DNA of 64,000 nucleotides. Source: Lobosporangium transversale. Taxonomy: Eukaryota > Mortierellomycota > Mortierellomycetes > Mortierellales > Mortierellaceae. This document shows positions 9,991 through 22,390 of the stretch, piece after piece (the stretch's first letter is position 1; every line of letters starts with the position of its first letter). The notes under the pieces were generated by a model. The model searched no databases and was not told the DNA's origin. It was given only the letters and a program-made list of their open reading frames with translations. Position numbers and translations under genes: made by a program. The stretch spans positions 682,001 through 746,000 of the forward strand of contig NW_019028988.1 of assembly GCF_002105155.1 (NCBI RefSeq). Direction: 5' to 3'.

Positions 9991-12477
9991 TCACTCTTTT
10001 AAACCTTTGCGACCTGAGCTAGGGCGTCTCAATCTAGTTGTAGTGTCTGGTGGTTGTACCAAAATGCTTTCTTGCCCGCTAGATCGTCTCCGGGCCCTTC
10101 CAGAATTAGGTGACGCACCATCGAACGAAGCGGCAGCGTTGGCAGTGTTGACAGATTGTTCTTTCTTAAAAACTTGACCAGGTTCCATAACAGCCCCCAA
10201 TGCACGACGTAATTGCCGATCCATATATCCAAGTCCAACCTGATAACTCGCGTTCATCCATCCAAAACCTTCACGTGGAATAAACTTGAAGTCCACACCG
10301 ACGTTTCCGTACTCCACTTGCACTCTGTGGGTCATGTTCACTACATCAAACTTTTCAGGTACCACGCCATTGAAGTCTACAAATGATTTCGTGATACTAG
10401 AAGAGAGAAATAAAAGAAAAATACGTCAGAAGCTTTTATATATATATGTAAAAAAAAACTCGATAAAAATAAAATAAAATAAAATAAAATAAATAGTATT
10501 AATAAACTTACGTGTACAACCAGCGGTAACAGCAGCGCTTAGCTTCCTCCATGAATCCGTATTTCTCAAAACCAATCCAGGAAATAATCTGATGAGGTGC
10601 CCAACCAAATGGAAAGTCCCACTGGCGATTAGGACGAGATAAGGTAATAATGCCCCTGGATTCCTCTGTCCCAGACACTAATCCTCCAGTAACCTCAAAT
10701 AAAGGAAGGGCCGTAACCCTATGGAAATATAACAGTCAGTGATTATTATAATTATAGTTCTTATTATTTTTTTTGGAGACGAATTCATTGCACAGAGTCA
10801 AATTTTCAAGCTTTTTTCAACTTACATCATTTTCTCAGCCTTTGTACGGTCGGCGCATCCGGCCCACATGGTATAAAAAGTTGTAACACTCTCATAGGTA
10901 CTTTGAGTCTTCAGGCGTGTATTATAATCGAAGAACATCCCTTTCTCTTCATTCCAACAGTACTGATTAATTTTTTCTTGACGGGCACGGGCACGTTCAA
11001 ACCATTCGGCAGAGGTATGAGTGACCGATGAAGGCCGATCCTTACATTTTACATTGCGGGTTTCATAGCTACTAAAGAATGGGGTCTCAAATGTGTCTCC
11101 AAAAATTGTCTGGATTGTCTCTGCAATATCCATCTCATACTTGAACAGCAAGGCGTTCAGATCAATAGTCGCAATGTCTGCACAACAGTTGTCTAGGCGG
11201 TAAGTGGTGTCGTGACCAGACTCGCGGACTGCGCGGTCGTGCTTAAAGTACGTATCCAGTTCTGGCTCATGTAACTCTCCACTGTTGTACATGTCGCAAT
11301 ACTTCTCGATAGATAATCCTCTTGCGTCAGCAAAGGGTTTGATCACATGGTCGAAATGGGTCGATTCTGTCTCTGGTGGCATGCCTACGCCCTCACTGTA
11401 ATAACGCGAAAGTCCCGACACTGGATCATACCGAGGCTGAGACATCCAAATAGTCAGATACTCCTTAATGGCTGCCGTCAACGAAACAGCAAGCCATTGC
11501 TTGTTTTCGATCTCAAGACTGAATGGAAGACGATCGTAGACCTTAAGCATCATATCGGTGAAAAATGGAGGTTGAGTTCTGGTCAAGTAGTAGCTACGGT
11601 TGGCATTCAAGATTTTGCCGTAATGCTGAATCTCATACACAAAATTATCCACCATACCCTTCGCCAGCTCCAACCGCCCATCTACTAGCAAGCCCAAGGA
11701 TTCAAAGTAAGAGTCCCATCCATACATCTCGTTGAAACGACCTCCCGGGACTACAAATGGAACGCCCTTCAACGTGTCCAAACCTTCCTCGTCTACGAAC
11801 CTTGTCATAGCCAAAGCTAAAATGCCAGGTTTCTCGTTGATTGACTGAACGTACTTGGGTGTGATGAACTCTGGCAATTGCTCTACATCGAGTTTAAGAT
11901 GGGGTTTCTGAATAGAAATATTTTTGTAATACTCGAACACCTCATTCTCTCCATGAGGGATATAAATCCGTGGCGCAGTATTCTTGGATCGGGTTTTAGG
12001 GTCATTTGCAATCATTTCTAAACCTTCTGCATCAATACGTCGAGTGAGTCCATCCCAGAAATGATGACGGATCATGCGTGAGAGCCGATCGACAGGGTTT
12101 TCGTTCAACCGAGCCTCGTCCAATACCACGTATTTACGGCCATAATCCTGCGCTAGCGATAACTCCTGAAGCAGATTACTAAGCATGTACGTTCCACGAA
12201 TGTCATACTTTTTGAATCCAGCCGAATCTGCAGTGCCTAGAGTGATGACCTTTGGACCAACATCATTAACTGTAATCTGAAAGTCACCATCTGTATCCTC
12301 CTGTTCCAAGATCAGCTTCTGAGTCGCTTCGACGTCAATAAGGAACCGCCTTGGCTTAGTGGCTTTGTCATCTAAGAATGATAGAATCAAGAAGGAGAAA
12401 AAATGATAGCGTTAATGGCGATAAGATAAGGAACACAACAGATGAAGAGGTCAACACATTATTAATCAAAGGTCTGT

Positions 12478-12512
<35 letters not shown>

Positions 12513-12830
12513 GATGCCCGCTCCCCTGTACCAATCATTGATAAATGAAGATAAGGAGAAGAAAGAAAAAAAAAAAAAATAGACAAGTGGACAAGATATG
12601 TGGATAGAAAGCGCGTTTTTGCTTTTCATCGTCCGATCGATGAGCTTTGAATAATACAGGGGTTTTTTTAGGATAAAAAAAAAATTTATAGCTTTTTAGT
12701 CGCTAAACTTAAACTCACCATGTGAACCACGACGGGGACGTCTGTACTTAGTGGCGGCCTCTGAGTGTGTAATAGGATCATTCGAGTTTTCGAAGGCTAT
12801 AGGCTTGCTGGACTGTTTATTGACCGCCAT
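9991..12830 (-). CDS. NTH1: Neutral (cytosolic, PKA-regulated) trehalase
   Basis: Four exons: 12719-12830, 10826-12371, 10512-10718, 9991-10396; 756 aa, typical for the family. It splits trehalose into two glucose units in the cytosol. Both GH37 signatures are visible: PGGRFNEMYGWDSYF and QWDFPFGWAPH. The calcium-binding loop DTDGDFQITVND lies near residue 62. The first junction joins RRPRRGSH to DDKATKPRR, restoring the family-wide linker with an RRxS protein kinase A site. A C-terminal extension of about 60 residues carries two more basic-Ser sites (RARRRSSG and RRPSSG), suggesting phosphorylation at both ends. The start at 12830 gives a short N-terminus. An upstream exon at 13602-13880 could replace it (see that entry), giving 843 aa. 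Confidence 0.93.
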
Positions 12831-14764
12831 GAAAAGAAAAAAAGAAAAAAGTTAAATACATCTTCTAACGCCAATAGATGAAACCACTCAGATATTCAAA
12901 CATCGATTGGTTCTGTTGTTCAAACACACACGCCCCTCGTTTCCCCTTGCAAACACTTGACTCATCGCAGTGGTAAACATGTGTATTCTACACAACATTC
13001 CCTTGTTCCTCTCAGTTGTGTCTTTACCGCATGCAGGCGTAGATTATTTTTCAATGAAGCAGAAGACTCATGTTGAGTGAATGACACAGGCAACTGTACA
13101 TTAGCTGAACTGTGATATGTGCTACATGTATACACAGCGTCCTTTAGATCTGAACAGTTGCTCAACGGCTATTTCTTTTTTTATAACAAGTCTTTTATAA
13201 GAACGACATTCACTTCATTAAACCCCTTTTCCCTTTGTTTTCCCGGCATGTCACACTCCATTGTCAAACTATTTTTACAATGTTTCTCAATTGAATGGCG
13301 GTTGAGCTTCCTAGTCTCTCTCGGCATGGAAGCTAAGCCTAGTCTAACCCAATTAACTGGCTAAACTCTGGTCCATATTATCCATGATCATCGAATAATA
13401 AATAATGATGTGTTTTGGAAAGGGAAAATAGATGGTACGGCAATGGACATAAAAAGCAAAGTAAAACATGGCCACATGCTAGAGCAACAATTTTTTATCT
13501 CCTGAAAGTTCTTCCTTTCACAATTATATAATATTCACTTCTACACCATTAAGCCTTTCTTTTCATAAACGTAAACAGTAAAAAAAAAAAAAAAAACTTA
13601 CGTTGCCCAACGTTCTGTGTCGGCTGACATAATTAGTACTCGAATAATATTCATTAGCAGGAATATGGACCGAAGATATTTTGTTGTCCTGTTGAAATGG
13701 TTTCTGTTGAGTGCTGCTACTGTTATTATTGTTGGAGGAAGATGAAAATGAAGAATTTGCACCGGGATTGGAAATTCTATTGATGTCAATATCGGTATTG
13801 ATATCGATATTATTGTTCCTGTCAGAAGGAAGGGAAGAGTTGTCTACAGTCATGGTTGATGAGTCTTCGGTAATATTCATTGCACCTGGGGATTGAAAGA
13901 AAGAAAGAAAGAAAGGAGGAAAGGAGGAAAGAAGGAAAGGAATAAAGACAAAGAGAGGGAGGAAGAAATATGTATGAAAGTGTGTGTAATGTAAGGAAGA
14001 GAGGCGAGATCAGCCAGGCCAGGTCCCACACACAGAATATAAGAAGAGTAATAGCAATTAAAAACAGAATGAGAAATGATGACTCAGGGAAGGGATGACA
14101 AGCAAGGGGATATAGGAAATGAGTTTAAGGATGAAGAAGAAATGAAGGAAGGGAAAGAGAAAGAGAGTCATTTAAAAACGACTCATAATGTGCAGCAATG
14201 ATCATTAAAAAAAACCCTTTTTTCTTATAGTAAATCTGATTGAGTAAGATTCAATATCATGAGCAGATACACAGCACAAATGACATTCACGTCCGATCGG
14301 AAAATATAAAAAAAAAAAGGCTTACTGTTGATACTTATTCGTTCATGCTAATCGATGTTCAAGAATCGTATTATCAGCGAACTATGGTTATCCTACTCCG
14401 CAGAACAGAGGAAACAGACATGTTCTTTTGTATTGAAAGAAGTGGCATCATTCGTATGCTGTCATTCTTTCCATGTTTGTCTTAGTCAACTGTTCATTAT
14501 TTATTACTGTTTGCTTACACACGAACCCCCGCATCTCATTCTCGAGCTCGTTGATAACGCGCCCTAGATGAAGGCCCCATCTCATCTCATTTTCTCGATA
14601 TTTTGTTTGCCTTCATCTCTTTAAATATATTTATTCCTTACTTCTATTTTATTGTCACTGACACATTTTAACCCTTTTAGCCCATACAAGATCAGATACA
14701 ACTAGAGCACTCAAAGCTTCGATTTTGCGTTAGCGCGTCTATCTTGATCATCTTCTTGGTGGCG
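12831..14764. other. Long intergenic/leader region upstream of trehalase
   Basis: Apart from the candidate exon at 13602-13880 I find no gene. The part next to the trehalase start is pyrimidine-rich on the sense strand. From 13897 to 14160 there are GAAA/GGAA microsatellites. The end next to 14765 should carry the 3' end of CCS1. Stress-response elements are plausible in a trehalase promoter, but I did not find a convincing cluster. Confidence 0.5.
13602..13880 (-). other. Candidate upstream first exon of trehalase (long form)
   Basis: A 93-codon open stretch starts at ATG 13880 and ends exactly at a perfect GTAAGT donor followed by a T-run, the donor style seen in other genes here. Its content is Ser/Asn/Asp-rich and ends SRHRTLGN, like the disordered phospho-tails of fungal neutral trehalases. 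It ends in phase 0. An AAACAG acceptor inside the short-form first exon (intron 12813-13601) also opens in phase 0, so it would join as LGN-SSKPIAF without a stop. A CCCCAG just upstream of the ATG, after a (TTTC)n tract, could be an acceptor too. The implied 789-nt intron is longer than the others here, so the link is inference. Confidence 0.4.
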
Positions 14765-16022
14765 TCAAAAGAAATCATTGTTGTCGGCCCCAGCCATCAA
14801 ACGTGCTTCTTCCCATAGGGTTGTTCCAGTACAATCACAAATCTTCTTTGCATTCTCGAACACGCCTGCAGATCTTGCAATGATACCACAAATGATACCA
14901 TTTCCAGAGTTGCCGTCTTCTTTCGACTTGGCTACTGCCTCTGCAGGCCCAGTTTCCGTTCGTCCAAGATCATCTCCTCTTTCGGTCACCACCATGGATC
15001 GTCCAATGATATCCCAGACTTTGATCCGCTTGCTCTCCGATACGAGATCGCCCCATCCCTTTTCATCCACTTCCACATTCCCTAAATCACCAACGTGGCC
15101 CGTCTCATGATCACCATGGTCCACATTGGTTGGATTGTAATGTGGACCTGTTGTAGTAGCTCCACCTGAAGTATCACCCAATTCATGGATATGGATGCCA
15201 TGTTTGCCTGGGCTCAACCCCTGGACCGTTACATCGACCACACAGACGTCATTATTCACTTGTAGGAACCTTGCAAGGCCGTAAGGCTTCTTACTGTTTG
15301 GAGGAACAGTAACCAAAGGATCGTCTTGGTTGATATCAAGGATACACACAGCTGCTCCGGAGTGTGCACCTAATTAAAGAAACCCATATGAATAAAACGT
15401 AAAGAATAGGATATAGAAAATCAGATGGCAAAGAAAAATAGTGCATGTGCCACATTCCAGGTTTTTACAGCTCAAAATTAATATCAATCGTAATACACAC
15501 CCTGAGCAACGCCAGATCCGCGCACGATTACCATCTTGCCTGTGCTCTTTAACAGGCGTGAGATAGTTGATGGTGGTGCTGGGTTGACCAATTGCAATCC
15601 AAGAGATACATTCAAAGTAAAGGCAAGTTGAATGAGTAAAAAAAAAAAAGGAAAAAGAGTGACATTAAATTTGAGGAACGGAGCAGCGCAGCAGCAGCAG
15701 TCAAGTGAAGTCAGGCAGGATAGAATGCCAGCCTTCCTTCAAGAATATTCTCAACTTACCATTGCCTTCAACGACAACACGCTGTTCCTTAAGGTCAATG
15801 TCGTAGTTACTAATACCTTCTGCTCTGTCAAGAACCTTCTTCACATCCTTAACACATGACTCGCAGGTCATTTCGACCGCAAATTCGGTCTAAAACAAAG
15901 TTTCATGGTTCATTCTACTGGTGAGCCATTTGCCATTTATTGTGGTATGAAAGTTAACCAATGTAAAGGAGCGCATACATAACGAGCCTTTGTACCTTGA
16001 ATTCTGATGTTGTTTGCACCAT
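14765..16022 (-). CDS. CCS1: Copper chaperone for Cu/Zn superoxide dismutase
   Basis: Four exons: 15996-16022 (only 9 codons), 15760-15889, 15501-15578, 14765-15369; 279 aa. Domain 1 is a heavy-metal-associated fold with the copper-binding MTCESC at residues 16-21. Domain 2 is SOD-like, with GKHGIHIHELGD and HYNPTNVDHG. Domain 3 keeps a CxC motif (CDC, near residue 255). All three are needed to hand copper to Sod1 and form its disulphide, in the cytosol and the mitochondrial intermembrane space. The tiny first exon is needed to complete the HMA strand (TEFAVEMTC follows). The third exon's acceptor has a poor pyrimidine tract but is the one that joins in frame. Distinguished from a plain SOD by domains 1 and 3. 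Confidence 0.95.
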
Positions 16023-16184
16023 GGCTTTACTTTAATGAATTGCAAAAAAAAGAAAAGCATCGCAGAGATGCATCGAGAAGAAGGTATTGTGATATCACGT
16101 GCACTCGAGATTAAGAAACGTTTATTTAGTCTATGTTTTAGAAGGAACCATATGAATAAAACAGAAACACAAATGACGAGTCTT

Positions 16185-18622
16185 TTATCCTGTAACTGAA
16201 GCCTGTTGACCATATCCCAGTATCCAGAACCCAGCTACAAGTAGTGCTGTTCCAAGAACATCAATTAATGAGGTTCTATAAATTTTGTATTGGTAGACCA
16301 TGGATATATGGTTAGTACAGCTTTCATCTAATATGATTAATCAAATTGTAGTCAAATCAAAAAGGAGAACTTACAATATTGGCAGAGCATAGTTGTCAGG
16401 ATCATATCCATATTTCCAGAACGAAAGAGTGATCTGCTTTGCCAACACTAATGCGATGACCACAAGGCCCAGTGCTACTACTGCATAGCCAAACACTACA
16501 CTAGCACTCCATTGAACATCGCCCAATCCCAGTAAACCAATCACTGTCAGAAACAAGATCTCAATAGGGATGTGAACCAAGAACAGCGTCTTCTCCGTAG
16601 CACGATAGCTTTCTTTGACATTTGCATGTAGTGCTGTGCTGATCCTGCTCGCATATATAGAACCAATATTGCCTGTCAAACCGTTAAGAACGGGCGAAAT
16701 CATGGCCATTCCAGGAAATTGATTGATATATCTTTCCAGAGTGAGTCCTGCTGTGCTGGCAATCACCATGGCAGAGAATACTGGTCCCCACCCTTCCTTG
16801 ACAACCTCAGATACAAACTTGTTGCGGCGCACATAGTATAGCCACACAGGAATCAAAGAGAGGAGTATCGCCAGTAGAATAACACATAGTGATGTTTCTA
16901 AAACAATGGGTGAAAAGAGTGAAGGCATAAATTGAGTCGATTTTCATATTGCCAGACAGACTGCTGCTCCTTAAGTTCTTATCTGAAAAAAGAAAAAACG
17001 GAAAAGAGACGCCTCTAACGAAATACATACGGATGAATTTCACAAGGAAGGCTGCACAACTTGACAAAATCATAAGTGTAACCAAATCTCCGAACGAGGA
17101 TGCCAATGGGCATGCAATATTATCTATACGTTAAAGGTAAAAAGTTGGTATGTATGGCATCACTTGATTAATCAGTCCTTGAATCGCCTACTAATGATTG
17201 ATCTCCTTCATTCGATGAATTTGGATTGCTTACCTGGATTTACTCTGTAGTGCCTACAGATTAGGACAAGTGCGCACATAAAGCTACCAAGGACAAAGCT
17301 ACTGATGGACGCGCAGAGCATACTAGACGAGATCATTAGTGCAATCTCTTCTAGATTGTTGGTCGTCGGATGTACAATCATACCCAATGCAAACGAAAAT
17401 AGTCCAGCCACAGATCCAACCGTCAGTCCTTGCAGTTGCAGAAGAGCCAAATTTCCTTTGATGAATGCGTTGCGTGTTAATGGTGAGTCCAGTAGCCCCA
17501 TGTTACACTAGAAAGAAAGGATCGCGTGATCAACGTGATTCTTCATCAGAAGCATGTACAATAATCAATCAAACTTTGATCAAACAGCGATCAATAGCTA
17601 GCAGCATTTTAGAAATACTTACAGCTGTTGATAGTCGACTAGCAAGATTCATCTCTAGGTTGCCCTTCAGGTTGAGAAGGATAGGTATCAAAATAATAAG
17701 CTCAGAGATCTCAATGAAAACATCCCAATGCTATGAATTACACAGGATGAGGAATTTGAGAAAATGCGGTAATGAAATCTGTATTAGTCCAGCCTGATAA
17801 AATAAATTAGGGTGCACAGATGCACAACATCATATCATCATCACAGACGATCCGATCAACAAAAACATTTGTACCTGAACAGCATCCAATAGCCAGCCTG
17901 CACATATTAGTCCACTGACAGCAATAACCAATGTTGACGATGCCTTTTAATTATGGGAAGAAATAAAAATCACTGAATTAGAATAAAGGAAACAAAGTTG
18001 CGTGTTAACTCCTCTACTACGTTAGTTTTACTGCACTTACTTGCATCCATAATCCTTGATCTGGATCCCCTTCCTTTGCTGTTTCTACGCCTCTTCTTCC
18101 TGCCAGACAGCTCTCTTCTGAACCCAAGTGATCGCCTCCATCATCATGGTTTGGTTCCTCATATTCGAAGCTCTCACGCCCATATTTGAGTGATTCCAAG
18201 TCGTCCTCTGCTTCCTCAATAGAAACGACAGTGCTGCTACCATCGCCAGATGTCTCCCGATGAAAAGTATCTGATTGAGGGCGGGTAGAATCGCTGTTTC
18301 TCCTTAACTCTGCCTCATTCTCCGAGTCTGAATCAAAGCCATCGGCAAGGACATGTGTGGCGGAGATAGTAGTAGCCGTACCGTGCTCCTGTTGATCATT
18401 AGGGTTATTCGTGGACGTGGATTGACTGGCATCCCCATTGGTATTTGTGTGAGAGCCTCTTTGCTGATTCTTCAGGGATGTTTGATTTGAGGAAAAAGAT
18501 ATAGAGTTTGGATCGAGTTCTTCATCATCATGTATAGACCCTATAGAGCGTCTAGAGTCGAGGAGAGGGGTGTATGGTGCCTGTGTAAAGGTAGGCGTAG
18601 TGGAAGAGAGCAGCCGGGACAT
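16185..18622 (-). CDS. SLC41/MgtE-type divalent cation (Mg2+) transporter
   Basis: Seven exons: 18041-18622, 17875-17943, 17623-17730, 17234-17507, 17031-17123, 16375-16897, 16185-16275; 579 aa. The first 190 residues are Ser/Asp/Glu-rich and disordered. The membrane part shows two related MgtE-like halves. Half one has [16 protein letters not shown], the pore-type signature of SLC41, then [10 protein letters not shown]. Half two has a matching [18 protein letters not shown]. About ten membrane helices are expected. SLC41 proteins move Mg2+ across the plasma or an internal membrane. The last exon supplies the final helix ([16 protein letters not shown]). The stop and start were chosen from reading frame and family fit. 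Neighbour CCS1 lies 162 bp downstream in the same direction. Confidence 0.92.
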
Positions 18623-18903
18623 GGCAAACGTTTTTGTGTGGAAGAGTGGAGAGGAAGGTATTTAGAGAATTAGAGAGAGAATGACTGGGGTTTTACGTCA
18701 AGATAGTAAGACAAAGGCAATTAACTAGATGCTTAGAGTGAAGGGACACACTGAGTGGAAGAAACAGCTGAGTGAAGATATTATGGCTTGAGGAGCAATT
18801 GCGATAGTAGCATAGAAAGAGCAATAAAGAAAGGGAGAGAGGTACAAGAATGCACAGAGAGAAAGAGAGAGAAAATACAATCTGAATGTAGTTGAGTGAA
18901 TTG

Positions 18904-18934
<31 letters not shown>

Positions 18935-19620
18935 GAAAGAGATGGTAATGATGATGACCCAGCCAGTGGTTAGAGAGAGCGTAACGGATGATGAAAATAA
19001 ATAAGAATAAAAAAAAAAAAAAAGAGAGAGAGAGAGAGAAAGGATGATGCATGCACTATTGTTAGTCCAATTGCACAATGTCAATGAATAAAAATGCCTC
19101 TAGCTCAGTCTATTTAAGAATGATGTGTAAAAATAATCACGGCTTTGCCCTTCCCAGAACTTCCTGCTTCCCGCTCTAGTGACTGCTGAAGCTTCCCCGG
19201 TTTCTTTGTGTCCAAGACATCAACCCTGGACACACAGACATGAATGATAATTGTCATCCATAGAGGGTGATGGCTCGCTTAGGACTTGTCGGATTTAGTA
19301 CTCTCAACAACTGCTGGAATCGTAACCAAACGCACCATATTCAAGATAAAGACTGCCCATTACTTTGAACGTAACACATGCGATCGGGCCATCCTGCATC
19401 TGCCAATCAGGTTGTTTGTCTTCCCACAACAGCTGTGATCTGTTGCTTGACATGTCTGCCTTGCAGAAATACACGAAGCAAGACGATCGGCAGTTGAAAA
19501 TCCTAAAAAAAACATTCTCTCATTTTTTTTTCTTTTTCCTTTTTCCATCCTTCATCATCTTCCTCTTTTCTTTCTTCTTTCCTAGACACTTCCTTCATCT
19601 CTACTTCCTCTCTTCAAGCC
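18623..19620. other. Intergenic, divergent promoter region of SLC41 and MVD1 genes
   Basis: No gene is supported. The left part (18640-19060) is purine-rich on the plus strand, with AGAG microsatellites and A-runs at about 18904-18931 and 19009-19023, as expected for the leader of the minus-strand transporter. The right part ends in a CT-rich leader just before the MVD1 start. Confidence 0.6.
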
Positions 19621-20811
19621 ATGACCTTCTTTGAAGCTACCTGCACCGCGCCCGTCAATATTGCCGTCGTCAAGTATTGGGGCAAGCGTGATACCTCCTT
19701 AATCCTCCCAACCAACTCATCCTTGTCTGTCACGCTCTCACAGGATCAGCTTCACTCCAAGACTACCATCCGTGCCTCGGCCGATTTCACATCAGACCGC
19801 CTTTGGTTGAACGGCATTGAGGAATCCATTGAGAAGAACAAGCGCCTTGTTGCATGTCTCCGTGAAACTCGTGCTCTTCGCGCTCAAATCGAGGCCAAGG
19901 ATGAATCTGCTCCCAAGTTGTCAGGATTGAAGATCCATATCTGCTCAGAGAATAACTTCCCAACAGCTGCTGGATTGGCTTCTTCTGCTTCTGGTTATGC
20001 CTGTTTGGTTTACACGCTCTCCAAGCTGTTTGAGTTGCCTCTCAATGCTTCGGATCTGTCAATTGTCGCTCGCCAGGGATCTGGATCGGCTTGCAGGAGT
20101 CTGTTCGGTGGCTTTGTCGCCTGGGAAATGGGCGAGAAGGAAGACGGATCGGACAGCAGAGCTGTTCAGGTCGCCCCTGAGACTCACTGGCCAGACTTGC
20201 AGGCTTTGATTTGTGTAGTCTCGGATGAAAAGAAGGGCACTTCTTCAACTGAGGGAATGCAATTGACTGTGAAAACGTCAGCCCTGTTGCAACATCGTAT
20301 CAAGAATGTGGTTCCCAAGCGCATGGAGGAGATGATCGCCGCTATTCACAACAAAGATTTCCCCCGATTTGCAGAACTCACCATGCAGGACTCTAACCAG
20401 TTCCATGCTGTCTGCCTCGACACCTACCCGCCAATCTTCTATATGAATGATATCTCAAGAGCCATCATCCGCATCATTTCGGAATATAATAAGGATGGTA
20501 TCAAGGCCGCTTACACATTCGATGCAGGTCCAAATGCTGTTATTTATGCTCCTCAGCAGAATATGCGGGAGATTTATGCTATTCTTTCACATTACTTCCC
20601 TGGCCACGCTTTCGAGGACTCCCTTGGATTGAAGAAGAACGACACTGTTCATGCGCTTCCTCAAAACTTTGATACGCGGGTCTCACCTGTCTTCTCCCAG
20701 GGTGCTGTCAAACAGATCCTGCACACCAAGGCTGATGACGGTCCTCGTGTCCTAGACTCTGCTCAGTATGGTCTTTTGAATGCTGAAGGCCTTCCCAAGC
20801 GTCTTGCTTAA
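19621..20811 (+). CDS. MVD1: Diphosphomevalonate decarboxylase
   Basis: One uninterrupted exon, 396 aa, the same length as yeast Mvd1/Erg19. It converts mevalonate 5-diphosphate to isopentenyl diphosphate using ATP, the last step of the mevalonate pathway that feeds sterols. The N-terminus has APVNIAVVKYWGKRD, typical of the family. The GHMP-kinase ATP-binding loop is PTAAGLASSASGYACL. The catalytic-lid stretch GSGSACRSLFGGFV and the conserved Asp in FDAGPNAVIY are all present. The gene is intronless and richer in C-ending codons than its neighbours (for example AAG, CTC, GTC), consistent with high expression. The CT-rich leader directly before the ATG supports this start. Confidence 0.97.
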   Translation: MTFFEATCTAPVNIAVVKYWGKRDTSLILPTNSSLSVTLSQDQLHSKTTIRASADFTSDRLWLNGIEESIEKNKRLVACLRETRALRAQIEAKDESAPKLSGLKIHICSENNFPTAAGLASSASGYACLVYTLSKLFELPLNASDLSIVARQGSGSACRSLFGGFVAWEMGEKEDGSDSRAVQVAPETHWPDLQALICVVSDEKKGTSSTEGMQLTVKTSALLQHRIKNVVPKRMEEMIAAIHNKDFPRFAELTMQDSNQFHAVCLDTYPPIFYMNDISRAIIRIISEYNKDGIKAAYTFDAGPNAVIYAPQQNMREIYAILSHYFPGHAFEDSLGLKKNDTVHALPQNFDTRVSPVFSQGAVKQILHTKADDGPRVLDSAQYGLLNAEGLPKRLA

Positions 20812-20924
20812 GCGCACTTATTGTTCCCTGTCATATTTTTTCTTTCATTAATAAAACTTTCGCAACACTACGCCTTCTTATGTTTATTATGGCAAAGTAA
20901 ACTTGCTTACTCATTTATTAATCC

Positions 20925-22280
20925 AAGTCCTCACCACCTAGCTAGACCTTATTTAGCTTCTTAAACTTGAACAGATGTCGAAGGACACGCGCTTCAATTG
21001 AATTATCCTGCTGTTCTTGATCGTTTATGACTTTTGCTTTAATCCAACTGCTCAATACATGATTAATTTTCTCGCTGGTATCAAGCCCTTAGATCCCGAC
21101 GTAAAGCGCCTCTAAATCATCACATAACCAAGAAGTCTTCTCGACCTCATCCATATCCATCACATGCTCCATGAGACTAAGGCTTTCAAGGCGAGGAAAT
21201 AGCCGAGGCCAAAGCTGAAGCATTCAGCCTGGACTTTAAAATCGCTCCAGCCTCTGGAAAGCTCCATCTATCCAACAGTTGGCCGAGGCCATTGATGCTG
21301 GCCTATAGGCGTGAAGACAAATCCATTTGTTTGGGCAGCGTGTAAGAGTGACGACCAAATCAACTGAAATTTCCTTGTACGGAATCGTCAAGGCATCCAG
21401 GCCGATAAATACGATAAATACATCGTGAATTGGAATGTGGCCTATCAAATCTCCTGAAATGGTGCCTATCTGAATGGCCGTCAATCTGGAGTACTATTTG
21501 GATACACTTTCCTTCAACAGCATAGTAGAGGATGCGCCGTGTGTTATTTTGCTCCATATCCTCCAGCGTTTCAAGTTTGGGAAGTGCATAATGATTGGCG
21601 GTTGACTGGAAAGCATGATATCTTCGATTCCTGGATGTAATTGTGTTACTCCGGTGTGTTGGGATTTATCATCGGTTAGGTTGAAAGTGAAGGATGTGGT
21701 CGCCACGTCAACGGTTGTAAGGGAAGGATAAGCTTGGAGAAGAGGCACGAATGACGATCCTGTGAGGCGCAGCCGCTTAATAGTAATTCAAGTCAATTTT
21801 GAATGCTCTCCCGTTGAGGTAGTTAGCGAATCTAGACAAAGGTATTTCATCGACGTCCGGGCTTTGTCGTGTTTAGACTTCAACGCGAGATCGGTCAGTG
21901 TTTCATGGTTTCGACGGATAAGGTCATGGCAAGCTGCATGGAAATGAGGATTCTTCATCATTTCAATATTTAATATTTTCAATCTGCTGCCAATTAGGTG
22001 TTGCACTAATAAATCCGGCTGTGTCTGAGTATTCACATTCCTGATGACTCGAACATGATATGCAAACTTGCGAATAGTCGAAGTATCCAACTGTGCAAGC
22101 CTTGGATAGGCTTTGAAATCAACCATATGCTAGATAGAATATGTAAAGGCTCGAATGGAACCTTTGGAGACAAGAGTGGCATCATTAACTGAGACGAAGA
22201 GTGCCACTCTGTTTCGAATTTCAGGGACGTTTAGTGGGCTATCAAACATAACCGTAAACGTCTTGGAAGTGCTTACGAAA
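20925..22280 (-). pseudogene. Decayed F-box/LRR-like gene, copy B (inverted relative to copy A)
   Basis: Reading the minus strand from about 22280, an F-box-like start is visible (LNVPEIRNRVALFVSVNDATLV), followed by a stop and then MVDFKAYPRLAQLDTS. LRR-like segments continue to about 20930, in several frames with stops. Part of it (21124-21735) is nearly identical to copy A at 4594-5205 on the other strand, sharing even an internal TAA. The tail (20930-21120) is related to copy A but clearly diverged. It is therefore an inactivated member of an F-box/LRR family. Large, fast-turning F-box families are known in several fungi, but that this genome has one is inference. Confidence 0.65.
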
Positions 22281-22390
22281 AGCAGTTAGGGTAATTGATG
22301 TGAGAGGAAACTAGGCTCGTCACCAGCCTGAGGACGAAGCGCACGTGTGTGCACACATGCTGCAAGGCAGCAGTGCCTAAAAAGGCAATT

